64,000 nucleotides of DNA, taken from Myroides phaeus. Its GTDB lineage: Bacteria > Bacteroidota > Bacteroidia > Flavobacteriales > Flavobacteriaceae. Of the stretch, positions 16,827-25,173 are shown one piece after another. The DNA lies in NCBI RefSeq assembly GCF_009799805.1, contig NZ_CP047050.1, forward strand, positions 1,812,001 to 1,876,000. Direction: 5' to 3'. The notes under the pieces are model-generated. The model did not search any database and was not told the origin of the DNA. It was given only the letters and a program-made list of their open reading frames with translations. Both the position numbers and the translations under genes were made by a program. The stretch's first letter is position 1, and each line of letters begins with the position of its first letter.

Positions 16827-18164
16827 ATGTTTGATAATTTAAGCGATAAATTAGATAAAGCCTTTCATATCCTTAAGGGACATGGTAAAATTACTGAAGT
16901 CAATGTAGCAGACACTTTAAAGGAAGTACGTAGAGCGTTATTAGACGCCGACGTTAACTTTAAAATTGCGAAAGATTTTACCAATATAGTAAAAGAAAAA
17001 GCCTTAGGACAAGAAGTACTTACAACTCTACAACCAGGTCAGTTGATGGTTAAAATCGTTAAAGACGAGCTAACACAATTGATGGGTGGAGAGGCCGCTG
17101 GTATCAACTTGTCAGGTAATCCAACTGTGATTTTAATGTCAGGTTTACAAGGGTCAGGTAAGACTACTTTCTCTGGTAAATTGGCTAACTTTTTAAAAAC
17201 TAAAAAGAATAAAACTCCTTTATTAGTAGCGTGTGACGTTTACCGTCCTGCTGCGATTAACCAATTACACGTAGTTGGAGAACAACTTGGTGTTGAGGTT
17301 TATTCAGAAGAAGGAAATAACAATCCAGTACAAATTGCTGAGAATGCTATTAAGCACGCAAAAGCAAATGGATTCAACGTAGTTATTGTCGATACAGCTG
17401 GTCGTTTGGCAGTTGATGAAGAGATGATGACGGAGATTGCTAATATTCACAAAGCAATCACGCCACACGAAACATTATTCGTAGTGGATTCTATGACAGG
17501 ACAAGATGCTGTAAATACTGCAAAAGCATTTAATGATAGATTAAACTTTGACGGGGTTATCCTTACTAAATTAGATGGGGATACTCGTGGAGGGGCTGCC
17601 ATTTCTATTAAATCTGTAGTTAATAAACCAATTAAGTTTATTGGTACAGGTGAGAAAATGGATGCAATTGACGTGTTCTATCCAGAACGTTTAGCTGATC
17701 GTATCCTTGGGATGGGTGACGTTATCTCGTTAGTAGAACGTGCGCAAGAGCAATATGATGAAGAGGAAGCTCGTAAGATTCAAAAGAAAATTGCGAAAAA
17801 CGAGTTCGGATTTGACGATTTCTTATCGCAAATTCAACAAGTGAAGAAAATGGGTAGTATGAAAGACTTGGTAGGAATGTTACCAGGTGTTGGAAAAGCG
17901 TTGAAAGACGTAGAAATTGAAGATGACGCTTTTAAGCACATAGAAGCTATCATTCACTCAATGACTCCAAAAGAGCGCGCTAAACCGTCTCTACTTGATG
18001 CTAAACGCAAGCAAAGAATTGCTAAAGGATCAGGAACGGATATCCAACAAGTAAATCAATTGCTTAAGCAATTCGACCAAATGAGCAAAATGATGAAAAT
18101 GATGCAAGGTTCAAAAGGTAAGAATTTGATGAGGATGATGGGCCAAATGAAAGGCATGCAATAA
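16827..18164 (+). CDS. ffh: Signal recognition particle protein (SRP54 homologue)
   Basis: 445 residues with the full N-G-M layout. Residues about 1-90 are the helical N domain. The G domain carries the P-loop GLQGSGKTTFSGKLA near 109, the DTAGRLAVDEEMM motif near 189 and TKLDGDTRGGAA near 246. The C-terminal M domain is Met-rich (MSKMMKMMQGSKGKNLMRMM) and binds SRP RNA and signal sequences. It delivers nascent membrane proteins to FtsY at the inner membrane. A terminator follows. Confidence 0.97.
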   Translation: MFDNLSDKLDKAFHILKGHGKITEVNVADTLKEVRRALLDADVNFKIAKDFTNIVKEKALGQEVLTTLQPGQLMVKIVKDELTQLMGGEAAGINLSGNPTVILMSGLQGSGKTTFSGKLANFLKTKKNKTPLLVACDVYRPAAINQLHVVGEQLGVEVYSEEGNNNPVQIAENAIKHAKANGFNVVIVDTAGRLAVDEEMMTEIANIHKAITPHETLFVVDSMTGQDAVNTAKAFNDRLNFDGVILTKLDGDTRGGAAISIKSVVNKPIKFIGTGEKMDAIDVFYPERLADRILGMGDVISLVERAQEQYDEEEARKIQKKIAKNEFGFDDFLSQIQQVKKMGSMKDLVGMLPGVGKALKDVEIEDDAFKHIEAIIHSMTPKERAKPSLLDAKRKQRIAKGSGTDIQQVNQLLKQFDQMSKMMKMMQGSKGKNLMRMMGQMKGMQ

Positions 18165-18174
18165 AAATAAAAAC

Positions 18175-18214
18175 AAGAAGGTTTAAGGTTCGTAATGAAG
18201 TTTAAACCTTCTTT
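18175..18214 (+). terminator. Terminator after ffh
   Basis: AAGAAGGTTTAA and TTAAACCTTCTT flank a 15-base loop, with a short T tail. Confidence 0.75.
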
Positions 18215-18252
18215 AGTTTACATATATAACAACACACACTTATTATTTTTTA

Positions 18253-19140
18253 ATGCAACTACTAGACGGAAAAAAGGTATCGGAAGATATCAAGAATGAG
18301 ATTGCTGTTGAGGTTCAACAGATGAAATCTCGCGGGGAGAAAGTTCCTCATTTAGCAGCAGTACTTGTTGGAAGCAACGGAGCAAGTTTAACTTACGTAG
18401 GAAGTAAGGTTAAGTCTTGTGAGAAAGTAGGTTTTGAATCTACTTTAGTAGCTTTACCAGAAGACACAACAGAGGATGAACTGTTGGCTAAAGTAAAAGA
18501 ATTGAACGCTGATCCTGCTATTGACGGGTACATTGTTCAGTTGCCTTTGCCTAAACACATCGATGAACAAAAGATTTTATTAGCAATCGACCCTGACAAA
18601 GATGTAGATGGTTTTCACCCTACAAACTTTGGTAGAATGGCATTGGAAATGGAAACATTCTTGCCTGCTACGCCTTATGGAATCATGGAGTTGTTAGAGC
18701 GCTATAAAGTTGAAACAGCTGGAAAGAATGTAGTGGTAATTGGTCGTTCTCATATTGTGGGTCGTCCGATGAGTATTCTTTTGAGTAGAAAAGGGTATCC
18801 TGGAGATGCTACTGTTACCTTAACGCACAGCCGTACTAAGAATATTGAAGCTATCACAAGAGAGGCAGATATTATTATCTCTGCTTTAGGTGTGCCTCAT
18901 TTCTTGAAAGCAGATATGGTAAAAGAGGGAGTTACAGTAGTGGATGTTGGAATTACTCGTGTTGCTGATGCTAATGCGCCAAGAGGATACGTTATCGCTG
19001 GTGATGTTGACTTTGACGAGGTAAGTAAAAAAGCAGCATTTATTACCCCTGTTCCTGGAGGAGTAGGACCAATGACAATTGCAATGTTATTAAAAAATAC
19101 ACTATTAGCGCGTTCTCGTAAAGCACTTAAAGGAGAATAA
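18253..19140 (+). CDS. folD: Bifunctional methylenetetrahydrofolate dehydrogenase / cyclohydrolase
   Basis: 295 residues, the usual FolD length. The catalytic Lys sits in [14 protein letters not shown] near residue 56 (YVxxKxKxxxxxG). Further signatures are [13 protein letters not shown] near 97, [13 protein letters not shown] near 117, [17 protein letters not shown] for NADP binding near 161, and the closing [18 protein letters not shown] near 265. It interconverts 5,10-methylene- and 10-formyl-tetrahydrofolate in the cytosol for purine and formyl-Met synthesis. Confidence 0.97.
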   Translation: MQLLDGKKVSEDIKNEIAVEVQQMKSRGEKVPHLAAVLVGSNGASLTYVGSKVKSCEKVGFESTLVALPEDTTEDELLAKVKELNADPAIDGYIVQLPLPKHIDEQKILLAIDPDKDVDGFHPTNFGRMALEMETFLPATPYGIMELLERYKVETAGKNVVVIGRSHIVGRPMSILLSRKGYPGDATVTLTHSRTKNIEAITREADIIISALGVPHFLKADMVKEGVTVVDVGITRVADANAPRGYVIAGDVDFDEVSKKAAFITPVPGGVGPMTIAMLLKNTLLARSRKALKGE

Positions 19141-19164
19141 GCACATTTCGTATTTAGATTATAG

Positions 19165-19198
19165 AAAAGAGACACAAGAGATTGTGTCTCTTTTTTTT
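19165..19198 (+). terminator. Terminator after folD
   Basis: AAAAGAGACACA / TGTGTCTCTTTT stem followed by a long T run. Confidence 0.88.
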
Positions 19199-19220
19199 AT
19201 GTTTAATAATTGGTCTTGTG

Positions 19221-19262
19221 TATTATGTTAGACGCGAAGTATCGCCAATGCCGATATGCTGT
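19221..19262. repeat. Degenerate outer REP unit, left end
   Basis: This stretch starts TATTATGTTAGACGCGAAG like the units of the right-hand 77-bp array and in the same orientation, but the second hairpin arm and the GTAG foot are replaced by CCAATGCCGAT. It is the only forward-type unit on the left side. A matching degenerate unit lies at the far right end of the element. Confidence 0.75.
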
Positions 19263-19282
19263 TTGAATGTATTGTGTGTTTG

Positions 19283-19660
19283 CATTTCCAATATTACTTC
19301 AGAGGAGTATTTGCGTTTAGATTATCAGTAGAGACGCGATACTTCGCGTCTCCAAATAATACCTATCGTGTTGTTATTTATGTTTTGGAGATATAGAGGT
19401 TTACATTTCCAATATTACTTCAGATGAGTATTTGCGTTTAGATTATCAGTAGAGACGCGATACTTCGCGTCTCCAAATAAATCCTATTGTGTTGTTATTT
19501 ATGTTTAGGAGATATAGAGGTTTGCATTTCCAATCTTACTTCAGAGGAGTATTTGCGTTTAGATTATCAGTAGAGACGCGATACTTCGCGTCTCCAAATA
19601 ATACCTATCGTGTTGTTATTTATGTTTTGGAGATATAGAGGTTTACATTTCCAATATTAT
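19283..19660 (+). repeat. REP array, 121-bp tandem repeat, three copies plus a partial fourth
   Basis: The marker CATTTCCAATATTACTTC recurs at 19283, 19404, 19525 and (partly) 19646, a period of exactly 121 bases. Each full unit carries one REP hairpin on the plus strand: GTAG followed by arms AGACGCGA and TCGCGTCT around TACT, at 19328-19351, 19449-19472 and 19570-19593. Copies differ by a few bases only. The array runs to the 3' end of the transposase gene. The GTAG foot plus hairpin is the defining REP structure recognised by RAYT transposases. Confidence 0.9.
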
Positions 19661-19665
19661 TTATT

Positions 19666-20181
19666 TTAAATATTAAAATTATCCTTATACCAATCCATCG
19701 GATTCATATAAATGTAGTTTACAATATTCTGATATGAAAAGGCGTTTTTTATAATATGGTCATAGAAACGTGGTTGCCACTGAAAGACTATTGAATTACA
19801 TTTCGCATATTTGGTAACAGCAGATTTATACCCTCTTATTATGGAGCTAAGATTTTGTGATTGAGGACCAAATTGATTATTTGTTTGTGTTTCCAAATTT
19901 TGATATGGTTTATCTATAATAATTATGCCGTGTATGTGATTGGGCATTATGATAAATGCATCAATTAAGACGTAGGGGTGATATTTGGTAATTTCTTCCC
20001 AATATTTAAAAGCTTGTTTTCCTAAATCATTCAGCACCATTTCATCATTAACGATGTTACCAAAATAATGTACTTTATTTTTAGTGCATATAGTAATAAA
20101 GTAAGTCCCGTCTTTACTGTAATCCCACCAAGAAGCTCGTGCAGAAGGTATTCTAAAAGTGTTATTATATTTTTTAGACAT
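19666..20181 (-). CDS. REP-associated tyrosine transposase (RAYT)
   Basis: 171 residues of a single-domain IS200-like (Y1) transposase. The HUH motif appears as MPNHIHGIII near residue 80, preceded by YFITICTKNKVHYFG. The C-terminal segment carries HIIKNAFSYQNIVNYIYMNP, the YIxxNP region typical of RAYTs; one of its Tyr residues would be the nucleophile. RAYTs cut and join single-stranded REP hairpins and are usually single-copy and non-autonomous in the classic insertion-sequence sense. Here the gene lies between two REP arrays of opposite orientation, which fits a complete REP/RAYT element. Confidence 0.92.
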   Translation of the reverse strand: MSKKYNNTFRIPSARASWWDYSKDGTYFITICTKNKVHYFGNIVNDEMVLNDLGKQAFKYWEEITKYHPYVLIDAFIIMPNHIHGIIIIDKPYQNLETQTNNQFGPQSQNLSSIIRGYKSAVTKYAKCNSIVFQWQPRFYDHIIKNAFSYQNIVNYIYMNPMDWYKDNFNI

Positions 20182-20221
20182 ATTTTTTTATGATTATATA
20201 TCACAAAAATGATTCCTTTTT

Positions 20222-20800
20222 TATGTTAGACGCGAAGTATCGCGTCTCTACCGATGTGTTGTGTGTTTTATATTTATGTAAAATTATACTGTGTGTATTA
20301 TGTTAGACGCGAAGTATCGCGTCTCTACCGATGTGTTGTGTGTTTAATTTTTTGGTGATATTTTACTGTGTGTATTATGTTAGACGCGAAGTATCGCGTC
20401 TCTACCGATGTGTTGTGTGTTTTATATTTATGTAAAATTATACTGTGTGTATTATGTTAGACGCGAAGTATCGCGTCTCTACCGATGTGTTGTGTGTTTA
20501 ATTTTTTGGTGATATTTTACTGTGTGTATTATGTTAGACGCGAAGTATCGCGTCTCTACCGATGTGTTGTGTGTTTAATTTTTTGGTGATATTTTACTGC
20601 GTGTATTATGTTAGACGCGAAGTATCGCGTCTCTACCGATGTGTTGTGTGTTTAATTTTTTGGTGTTATTTTACTTTGTGTATTATGTTAGACGCGAAGT
20701 ATCGCGTCTCTACCGATATGCTGTGTGTTTAATATTTATGTGATATTATACTGTGTGTATTATGTTAGACGCGAAGTATCGCCTATGCCGATGTGTTGGG
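20222..20800 (-). repeat. REP array, 77-bp tandem repeat, seven full units plus one degenerate
   Basis: GTTAGACGCGAAG recurs at 20225, 20302, 20379, 20456, 20533, 20610, 20687 and 20764, exactly 77 bases apart. In the first seven units the hairpin arms AGACGCGA/TCGCGTCT are intact and are followed by CTAC, so the GTAG foot is on the minus strand, opposite to the left array (for example 20228-20251). The eighth unit has CCTATGCCGAT in place of the second arm and foot. Two inter-hairpin sequences alternate early in the array (TATATTTATGTAAAATT and AATTTTTTGGTGATATT types), pointing to duplication of a two-unit block. Confidence 0.9.
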
Positions 20801-21074
20801 GGATTGTTTTCTGTGATATATTGTATAGGATGGTCTTGTTTGTGTTTTTAATCTTCAAAAATTGCGATACCCCTTATAATTACAGTAAATTTGATTGCGA
20901 AAAACATAAATAAACTATTTAGGCGATTGGCGTAATTACATTAAATAATACGATTTGATGTATGTCTTGCGTTAATAGTAAAAATAAAGGAGTGTTGGTT
21001 AGTTTGTAACAAATGTTACAGAAGGAAAGGGTATATTTTTATATTTTGGTAACCAACCAAAAAATATCAAACAA
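20801..21074. other. Spacer between REP array and SQR-like gene, with operator-like palindrome
   Basis: No credible gene is visible. The stretch is AT-rich; its main features are the palindrome at 21005-21020 and an 11-base palindrome TTGGTAACCAA at 21046-21056 just before the start of the SQR-like gene. Confidence 0.5.
21005..21020. promoter_or_regulatory. Palindrome TGTAAC-AAAT-GTTACA, candidate operator
   Basis: A perfect 6+4+6 inverted repeat 55 bases upstream of the SQR-like gene. Its size and symmetry fit binding sites of CRP/FNR-family regulators, so oxygen, nitric oxide or sulfur-linked control is possible. The regulator is not identified. Confidence 0.5.
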
Positions 21075-22334
21075 ATGAAAACTCATTATCAAATATTAAT
21101 TATAGGGGCTGGTACTGCGGGAATTATGACTGCAGCTCAGCTGAAAAAGAAGGATTCATCTCTTGAAATTGGAATTATAGATCCTTCTGAACTACATTAT
21201 TATCAGCCTGCGTGGACATTAGTTGGTGCGGGAGCGTATGACAAGCAAAAGACAATTAGAAATACAAAGGATTTAATTCCAACTGGTGTAGAATGGATTA
21301 AAGAGAAGGTGGTTTCTTTTGACGTGGATAACAATAGTGTGGCAACAGATAAAAATGCGGTATTGACGTATGATTATTTGGTGGTATGCCCTGGTTTGGT
21401 GAACGATTTAACAATGATAGAAGGACTGCAAGAGGCAGTAGATAAAGGGGTGGTTTGTAGTAATTACATTGATCCTGAATATACGTGGAAACAGTTGCAA
21501 GCTTTTAAAGGGGGAACAGCTATTTTTACACAACCCAATACACCTATTAAATGTGGAGGAGCACCTCAAAAGATTATGTACTTAGCGTGTGATTATTTCC
21601 GCAAGAACGGATTAGACACAAAGACAAAGGTTTATTTTCCAATGCCAGGTAGCGTGATATTTGGGGTAAAGAAAATTGCAGATACACTTATGGATGTCGT
21701 GAAGCGATATGGTATCGACTTTAAACCGTTTCACAATCCGATTAAGATAGATGCAGATAATAAGAAGGTTTACTTCAAAATGACAAATACACAAGACAAC
21801 CATTGTTTTGTAACGTCTGATGATACTGCTGTTCGTCAATTAGAAGATGGTGTGGTAGAAATGTCGTTCGACTTTTTACACTTAGCACCACCTCAAACAG
21901 CGCCTAAGTTTGTGAAAGAGTCTGTTTTGGTTAATGAAGCAGGGTGGTTAGATGTAGATCTGAATAGTTTACAACACAAGAAGTTTGCTAATATCTTTGG
22001 ATTAGGAGATGTAGCTGGATTACCAACCGCTAAGACGGGAGCAGCAGTGCGTAAGCAAGTACCGGTTGTAGTTGATAATATTTATAAGCTAATCCAAAAG
22101 AAAGTAGCTGACAACAAGGGATACGAAGGTTATTCTTCTTGTCCGTTGGTTACGGGATATGGAAAAATGGTGTTGGCAGAGTTCAACTATAAAAATGAGT
22201 TTATCCCAGACCCGAAGTTAAAACAAATGCTTGTCTTCTCAAGTCATAAAGAACATTGGAGACTATGGATGTTGAAGAAACATTTATTGCCTTATTTGTA
22301 TTGGGAGAAAATGATGAAAGGAGAACAAGTTTAA
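21075..22334 (+). CDS. Sulfide:quinone oxidoreductase-like flavoprotein
   Basis: 419 residues. The N-terminal FAD-binding fingerprint is ILIIGAGTAGIMTAAQLKK, and a second flavin-contact motif is FGLGDVAGLPTAKTGAA near residue 315. LHYYQPAWTLVGAGAY near 41 is characteristic of SQR-type proteins. Two Cys that could form the redox pair are in PIKCGGAPQKI (near 160) and YSSCPLVTGYG (near 355). SQRs oxidise sulfide and pass electrons to quinone at the inner membrane, yielding polysulfide or persulfide. The gene is monocistronic. Whether it acts in energy gain or detoxification cannot be told. Confidence 0.85.
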   Translation: MKTHYQILIIGAGTAGIMTAAQLKKKDSSLEIGIIDPSELHYYQPAWTLVGAGAYDKQKTIRNTKDLIPTGVEWIKEKVVSFDVDNNSVATDKNAVLTYDYLVVCPGLVNDLTMIEGLQEAVDKGVVCSNYIDPEYTWKQLQAFKGGTAIFTQPNTPIKCGGAPQKIMYLACDYFRKNGLDTKTKVYFPMPGSVIFGVKKIADTLMDVVKRYGIDFKPFHNPIKIDADNKKVYFKMTNTQDNHCFVTSDDTAVRQLEDGVVEMSFDFLHLAPPQTAPKFVKESVLVNEAGWLDVDLNSLQHKKFANIFGLGDVAGLPTAKTGAAVRKQVPVVVDNIYKLIQKKVADNKGYEGYSSCPLVTGYGKMVLAEFNYKNEFIPDPKLKQMLVFSSHKEHWRLWMLKKHLLPYLYWEKMMKGEQV

Positions 22335-22344
22335 TCGCATATAG

Positions 22345-22374
22345 AAAAAGCCACAATCAACATTGTGGCTTTTT
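22345..22374 (+). terminator. Terminator after the SQR-like gene
   Basis: The stem AAAAAGCCACAAT / ATTGTGGCTTTTT has a 4-base loop and may serve both strands. Confidence 0.85.
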
Positions 22375-22393
22375 TATGTTTAAATAAATGGTC

Positions 22394-24790
22394 TTATTCT
22401 TTTGTGTATTTATTTTTTAGCACAAAGTCTGGATGTTCTTGAAAGAAGTTGTCCCAGAAAACTTTGTCGTAGGTCGCTCTATCAAATCGGGTCAGGTCTT
22501 TTACTCTATGCTCATAAGGGATTACATCTATATTCTCATTTGTAAAATCGTATGCATAAGAGTCGGTCAAATAAACATTGCTTCCTTTTTTATTCTCCTT
22601 ATTAGTATATTCATTGAAGGCACGATTAAAGTAGCTATTAGCATAATATTTATTGTCATCTAACACTTTGGCAAAAGAAGTGATATTCTCCTCTTTAGAG
22701 ACAAATTGTATGACATCTGCAAACCGAGGATAGCCTTTAAATCTTTTAGCTATTTCAACTTCATTTAGCGTTATTTCCCAATTCTCGATAACTTTTATAA
22801 TAGCAAAACTCTCTTTGTCGATGTATAGAACACCTGAATATTTCGTTGGATAAGTTCTATTGGTGTAATTCCATTTGTTGCGATCTGTTTCAAAAGCAAT
22901 GATGTATAAATTGTCTTCGTTTGCATCTTTAGACTCAATGAAGTTTAGTTTGAATTTCTTGTATTTTCGCTTGTGTAAGATATTTGCATAGCGAATTGGG
23001 TTTTCTCTAAATTGTAATAATTGAGAAACGTATTTTAAGTTTTTATCTTTTTTATTGTTCCAATTAATTTGTTCAAGGCGTTGAGTCGTAATAAAAGAAG
23101 ATAAATACCCTTGGTCGTAATCTTTGGTGATAAGTTCTAAATCTAAGGTGTTTTTATCGTTTACATTTTCTATCGTTCTGCTATATCTCATAAAGTTATA
23201 CGGACTATCAGAGTGGTTTTTACCTTTATTTGCAATTGCCGCTTTGACAATCTCCTTGGCACTGAGTTGTTTTTTGATAACAATTTCAGCTAACTCCTCG
23301 TAGTTTGGTTCTACCAATTCTGTTTTTTGTAGCTTGTGGAGTGACACAAGAAGTGGGTTATAGCCCATAGCTTGTACTTCAAAAGTAGCATTAGCTTGAG
23401 CACTTGGTACAAACGGTAATTCGTAATACCCATTTTCATCGGTTACTCTATACAACTCGAGATCCTTCAGAATTATCGTAGCATAAGCAATAGGTTGATT
23501 TGTGTATTTGTCAATCAATTGACCAATGAACTTTTCTGAGGCTACAGTAGCTTGTTCTGTCGTTGTGATTTCAGGCTTTTTTGCTGCGCTTTTTCTTTTA
23601 TTAAAGTCTATATAAGGACTACTTACCTTGTGTATAAATAAGTAGCCATCGTGAAATAAGTCAAGTCTTTCTGTAGAGAAATCAACATAATGCAACAATC
23701 GAGTCGATTTAGGTTGGTGCATTGCCTCTTGATTAGAGGAGATAAACAGGTTAGGAGTACCAAGCTGAACTAATTCCTCTTCAAAAGAATTTGCAGCAAT
23801 AGGTGCTTTATGCCATATTTTTGTAGAAGAGTCAAATATGGAGTCGTTAGCGTGTAATGTTGCCAAGCTATATACCTTGTCTTGTAATGCATCTTGAATG
23901 TGTTTACCCATTGATACAAACTCGCGTGCATACATATTACCACTATTTGGGTTGCTGTACATTACGTGGATATTATCACCCCAAACCGCAATCTTTTCAG
24001 TTGGATTTCTCTTGCTATAGCTCAACAGGTTGTCGGCCATTTGTTTGTCTCTAATATTGAGATCTTTAGTAGCAAAATCACTTGTTAGAATAGGTTCTTT
24101 AGTAGTAATAACGTCTTCTGCTACCGCTAAAACTCCTTTGGTAAACTGTTGCCAATGATAAGTCGTATCAGAATCAGGTAGAAGCTCTATTTGTTTGATA
24201 ATGCGGTTCATTTCTTTCAAAAAAGCAGTTGCTTTAATATCCGAGTTGTCGTATTTCGCATTTTCAAGTAGTCCTTCTAAAACAATACCTAAGTCGTCTT
24301 GGTCCAGTTTAATCGCTATTTTGTGTTGCTCACAAAAGTCAAAGAAGTCCTCTATAAAATTAGCCGAATTTTGAACCTGAGAGTCGAAACCAATTACCTT
24401 TATGTTATTCGTTTCAATATATTGTACAAGTTCTTGAAATGCATCATCTTGACTCCAAACACCCCAGATAGCATTGTTAAACACATCAGCATCAAATCCT
24501 TGTTGATTCATTTTATAAATGTCATACATCGGAGATTCGATAGCAAAGGTGTTGAATCCTAACTCTTGGTGTAAATATTGAAATACTCTGATTTTAGCTT
24601 CGAAAATTGTAGTATAGGCGTGGGTAAGTTCCCCTAACATAACCATTTGCTTGTTTTGCAATTCACCTTTTAAAAAAGATAAATCAGAAAGGTCTTTAGA
24701 ATCAGGGGGTGATAATGGCTTTGTTTGTAGCTCTTGTGCGTTTGCTAAGGTTAGCATAAAACAAGAGATAAAGGTCATAAGTAATCTCAT
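22394..24790 (-). CDS. Exported erythromycin-esterase-like protein fused to CarboxypepD_reg and a C-terminal Bacteroidota domain
   Basis: 798 residues. A signal peptide (MRLLMTFISCFMLTLANAQ) is followed by a domain (about 35-330) resembling EreA/EreB-type esterases: MVMLGELTHAYTTIFEAK, LGFNTFAIESPMYDI, and MADNLLSYSKRN before AVWGDNIHVMYSN. The family usually has His where this reads Asp in WGDN. Residues about 425-510 form a CarboxypepD_reg beta-sandwich (FIGQLIDKYTNQPIAYATII). The remaining 270 residues resemble the C-terminal region of DUF5686/CarboxypepD-type surface proteins. The substrate is unknown; macrolide resistance should not be assumed. It is divergent from the MutS-like gene. 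Confidence 0.75.
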   Translation of the reverse strand: MRLLMTFISCFMLTLANAQELQTKPLSPPDSKDLSDLSFLKGELQNKQMVMLGELTHAYTTIFEAKIRVFQYLHQELGFNTFAIESPMYDIYKMNQQGFDADVFNNAIWGVWSQDDAFQELVQYIETNNIKVIGFDSQVQNSANFIEDFFDFCEQHKIAIKLDQDDLGIVLEGLLENAKYDNSDIKATAFLKEMNRIIKQIELLPDSDTTYHWQQFTKGVLAVAEDVITTKEPILTSDFATKDLNIRDKQMADNLLSYSKRNPTEKIAVWGDNIHVMYSNPNSGNMYAREFVSMGKHIQDALQDKVYSLATLHANDSIFDSSTKIWHKAPIAANSFEEELVQLGTPNLFISSNQEAMHQPKSTRLLHYVDFSTERLDLFHDGYLFIHKVSSPYIDFNKRKSAAKKPEITTTEQATVASEKFIGQLIDKYTNQPIAYATIILKDLELYRVTDENGYYELPFVPSAQANATFEVQAMGYNPLLVSLHKLQKTELVEPNYEELAEIVIKKQLSAKEIVKAAIANKGKNHSDSPYNFMRYSRTIENVNDKNTLDLELITKDYDQGYLSSFITTQRLEQINWNNKKDKNLKYVSQLLQFRENPIRYANILHKRKYKKFKLNFIESKDANEDNLYIIAFETDRNKWNYTNRTYPTKYSGVLYIDKESFAIIKVIENWEITLNEVEIAKRFKGYPRFADVIQFVSKEENITSFAKVLDDNKYYANSYFNRAFNEYTNKENKKGSNVYLTDSYAYDFTNENIDVIPYEHRVKDLTRFDRATYDKVFWDNFFQEHPDFVLKNKYTKE

Positions 24791-25173
24791 TATATGTGTT
24801 TTGTTGGTTATCGTATATATAACAAGTAAAAATATTTTTTATTGTACACTATTGTTCGCTTGATTAAACGTCATAATTGTTCAATGGATAAAAAAAGGAA
24901 CAATTACAAGGAAGACTTTTGTATTATTTATTAGAACAATCGTTAAGATAAGAGAGGGGGTAGGCAATATAATTGTTTGCATTTTAAACTTTATAAGTTA
25001 GAAAATACAACAAAGAAAATTAGATTTTAAATATAAGTTTTATTTGTTTTAGTTCTGTTGCAAAAAATAGAGATGTTCTTGTTTTGTGCATTTTTAACGA
25101 TATAGAACATTTTAATACACTATATTTGTTCAGGCTCATTTGAGCTAATTATAGCCAAAAAAGAAATCATCTA
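24791..25173. other. Divergent intergenic region with nested inverted repeats
   Basis: No gene is visible. ATTGTTC occurs at 24851-24857 and 24876-24882 and its complement GAACAAT at 24898-24904 and 24934-24940, making two nested inverted repeats between divergent genes. A TATATTTG promoter box for the MutS-like gene is at 25121-25128. Confidence 0.45.
25121..25128 (+). promoter_or_regulatory. Promoter -7 box TATATTTG
   Basis: A TAnnTTTG match 45 bases upstream of the ATG at 25174. Confidence 0.6.

Noticed and set aside
20222..20800. Regular direct repeats with spacers, possible CRISPR array
   Set aside because: The units are 77 bp, the repeated part is a perfect hairpin with a REP foot, spacers recur rather than being unique, no cas genes are near, and a RAYT gene is adjacent.
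20725..20913. Short open frame of 62 codons at the end of the REP array
   Set aside because: It is made partly of repeat sequence, has no promoter or start context, and its composition is unlike the neighbouring genes.
22394..24790. Macrolide resistance gene
   Set aside because: Only the N-terminal domain resembles erythromycin esterases, one expected His is changed, and the fusion layout is not that of known resistance esterases.
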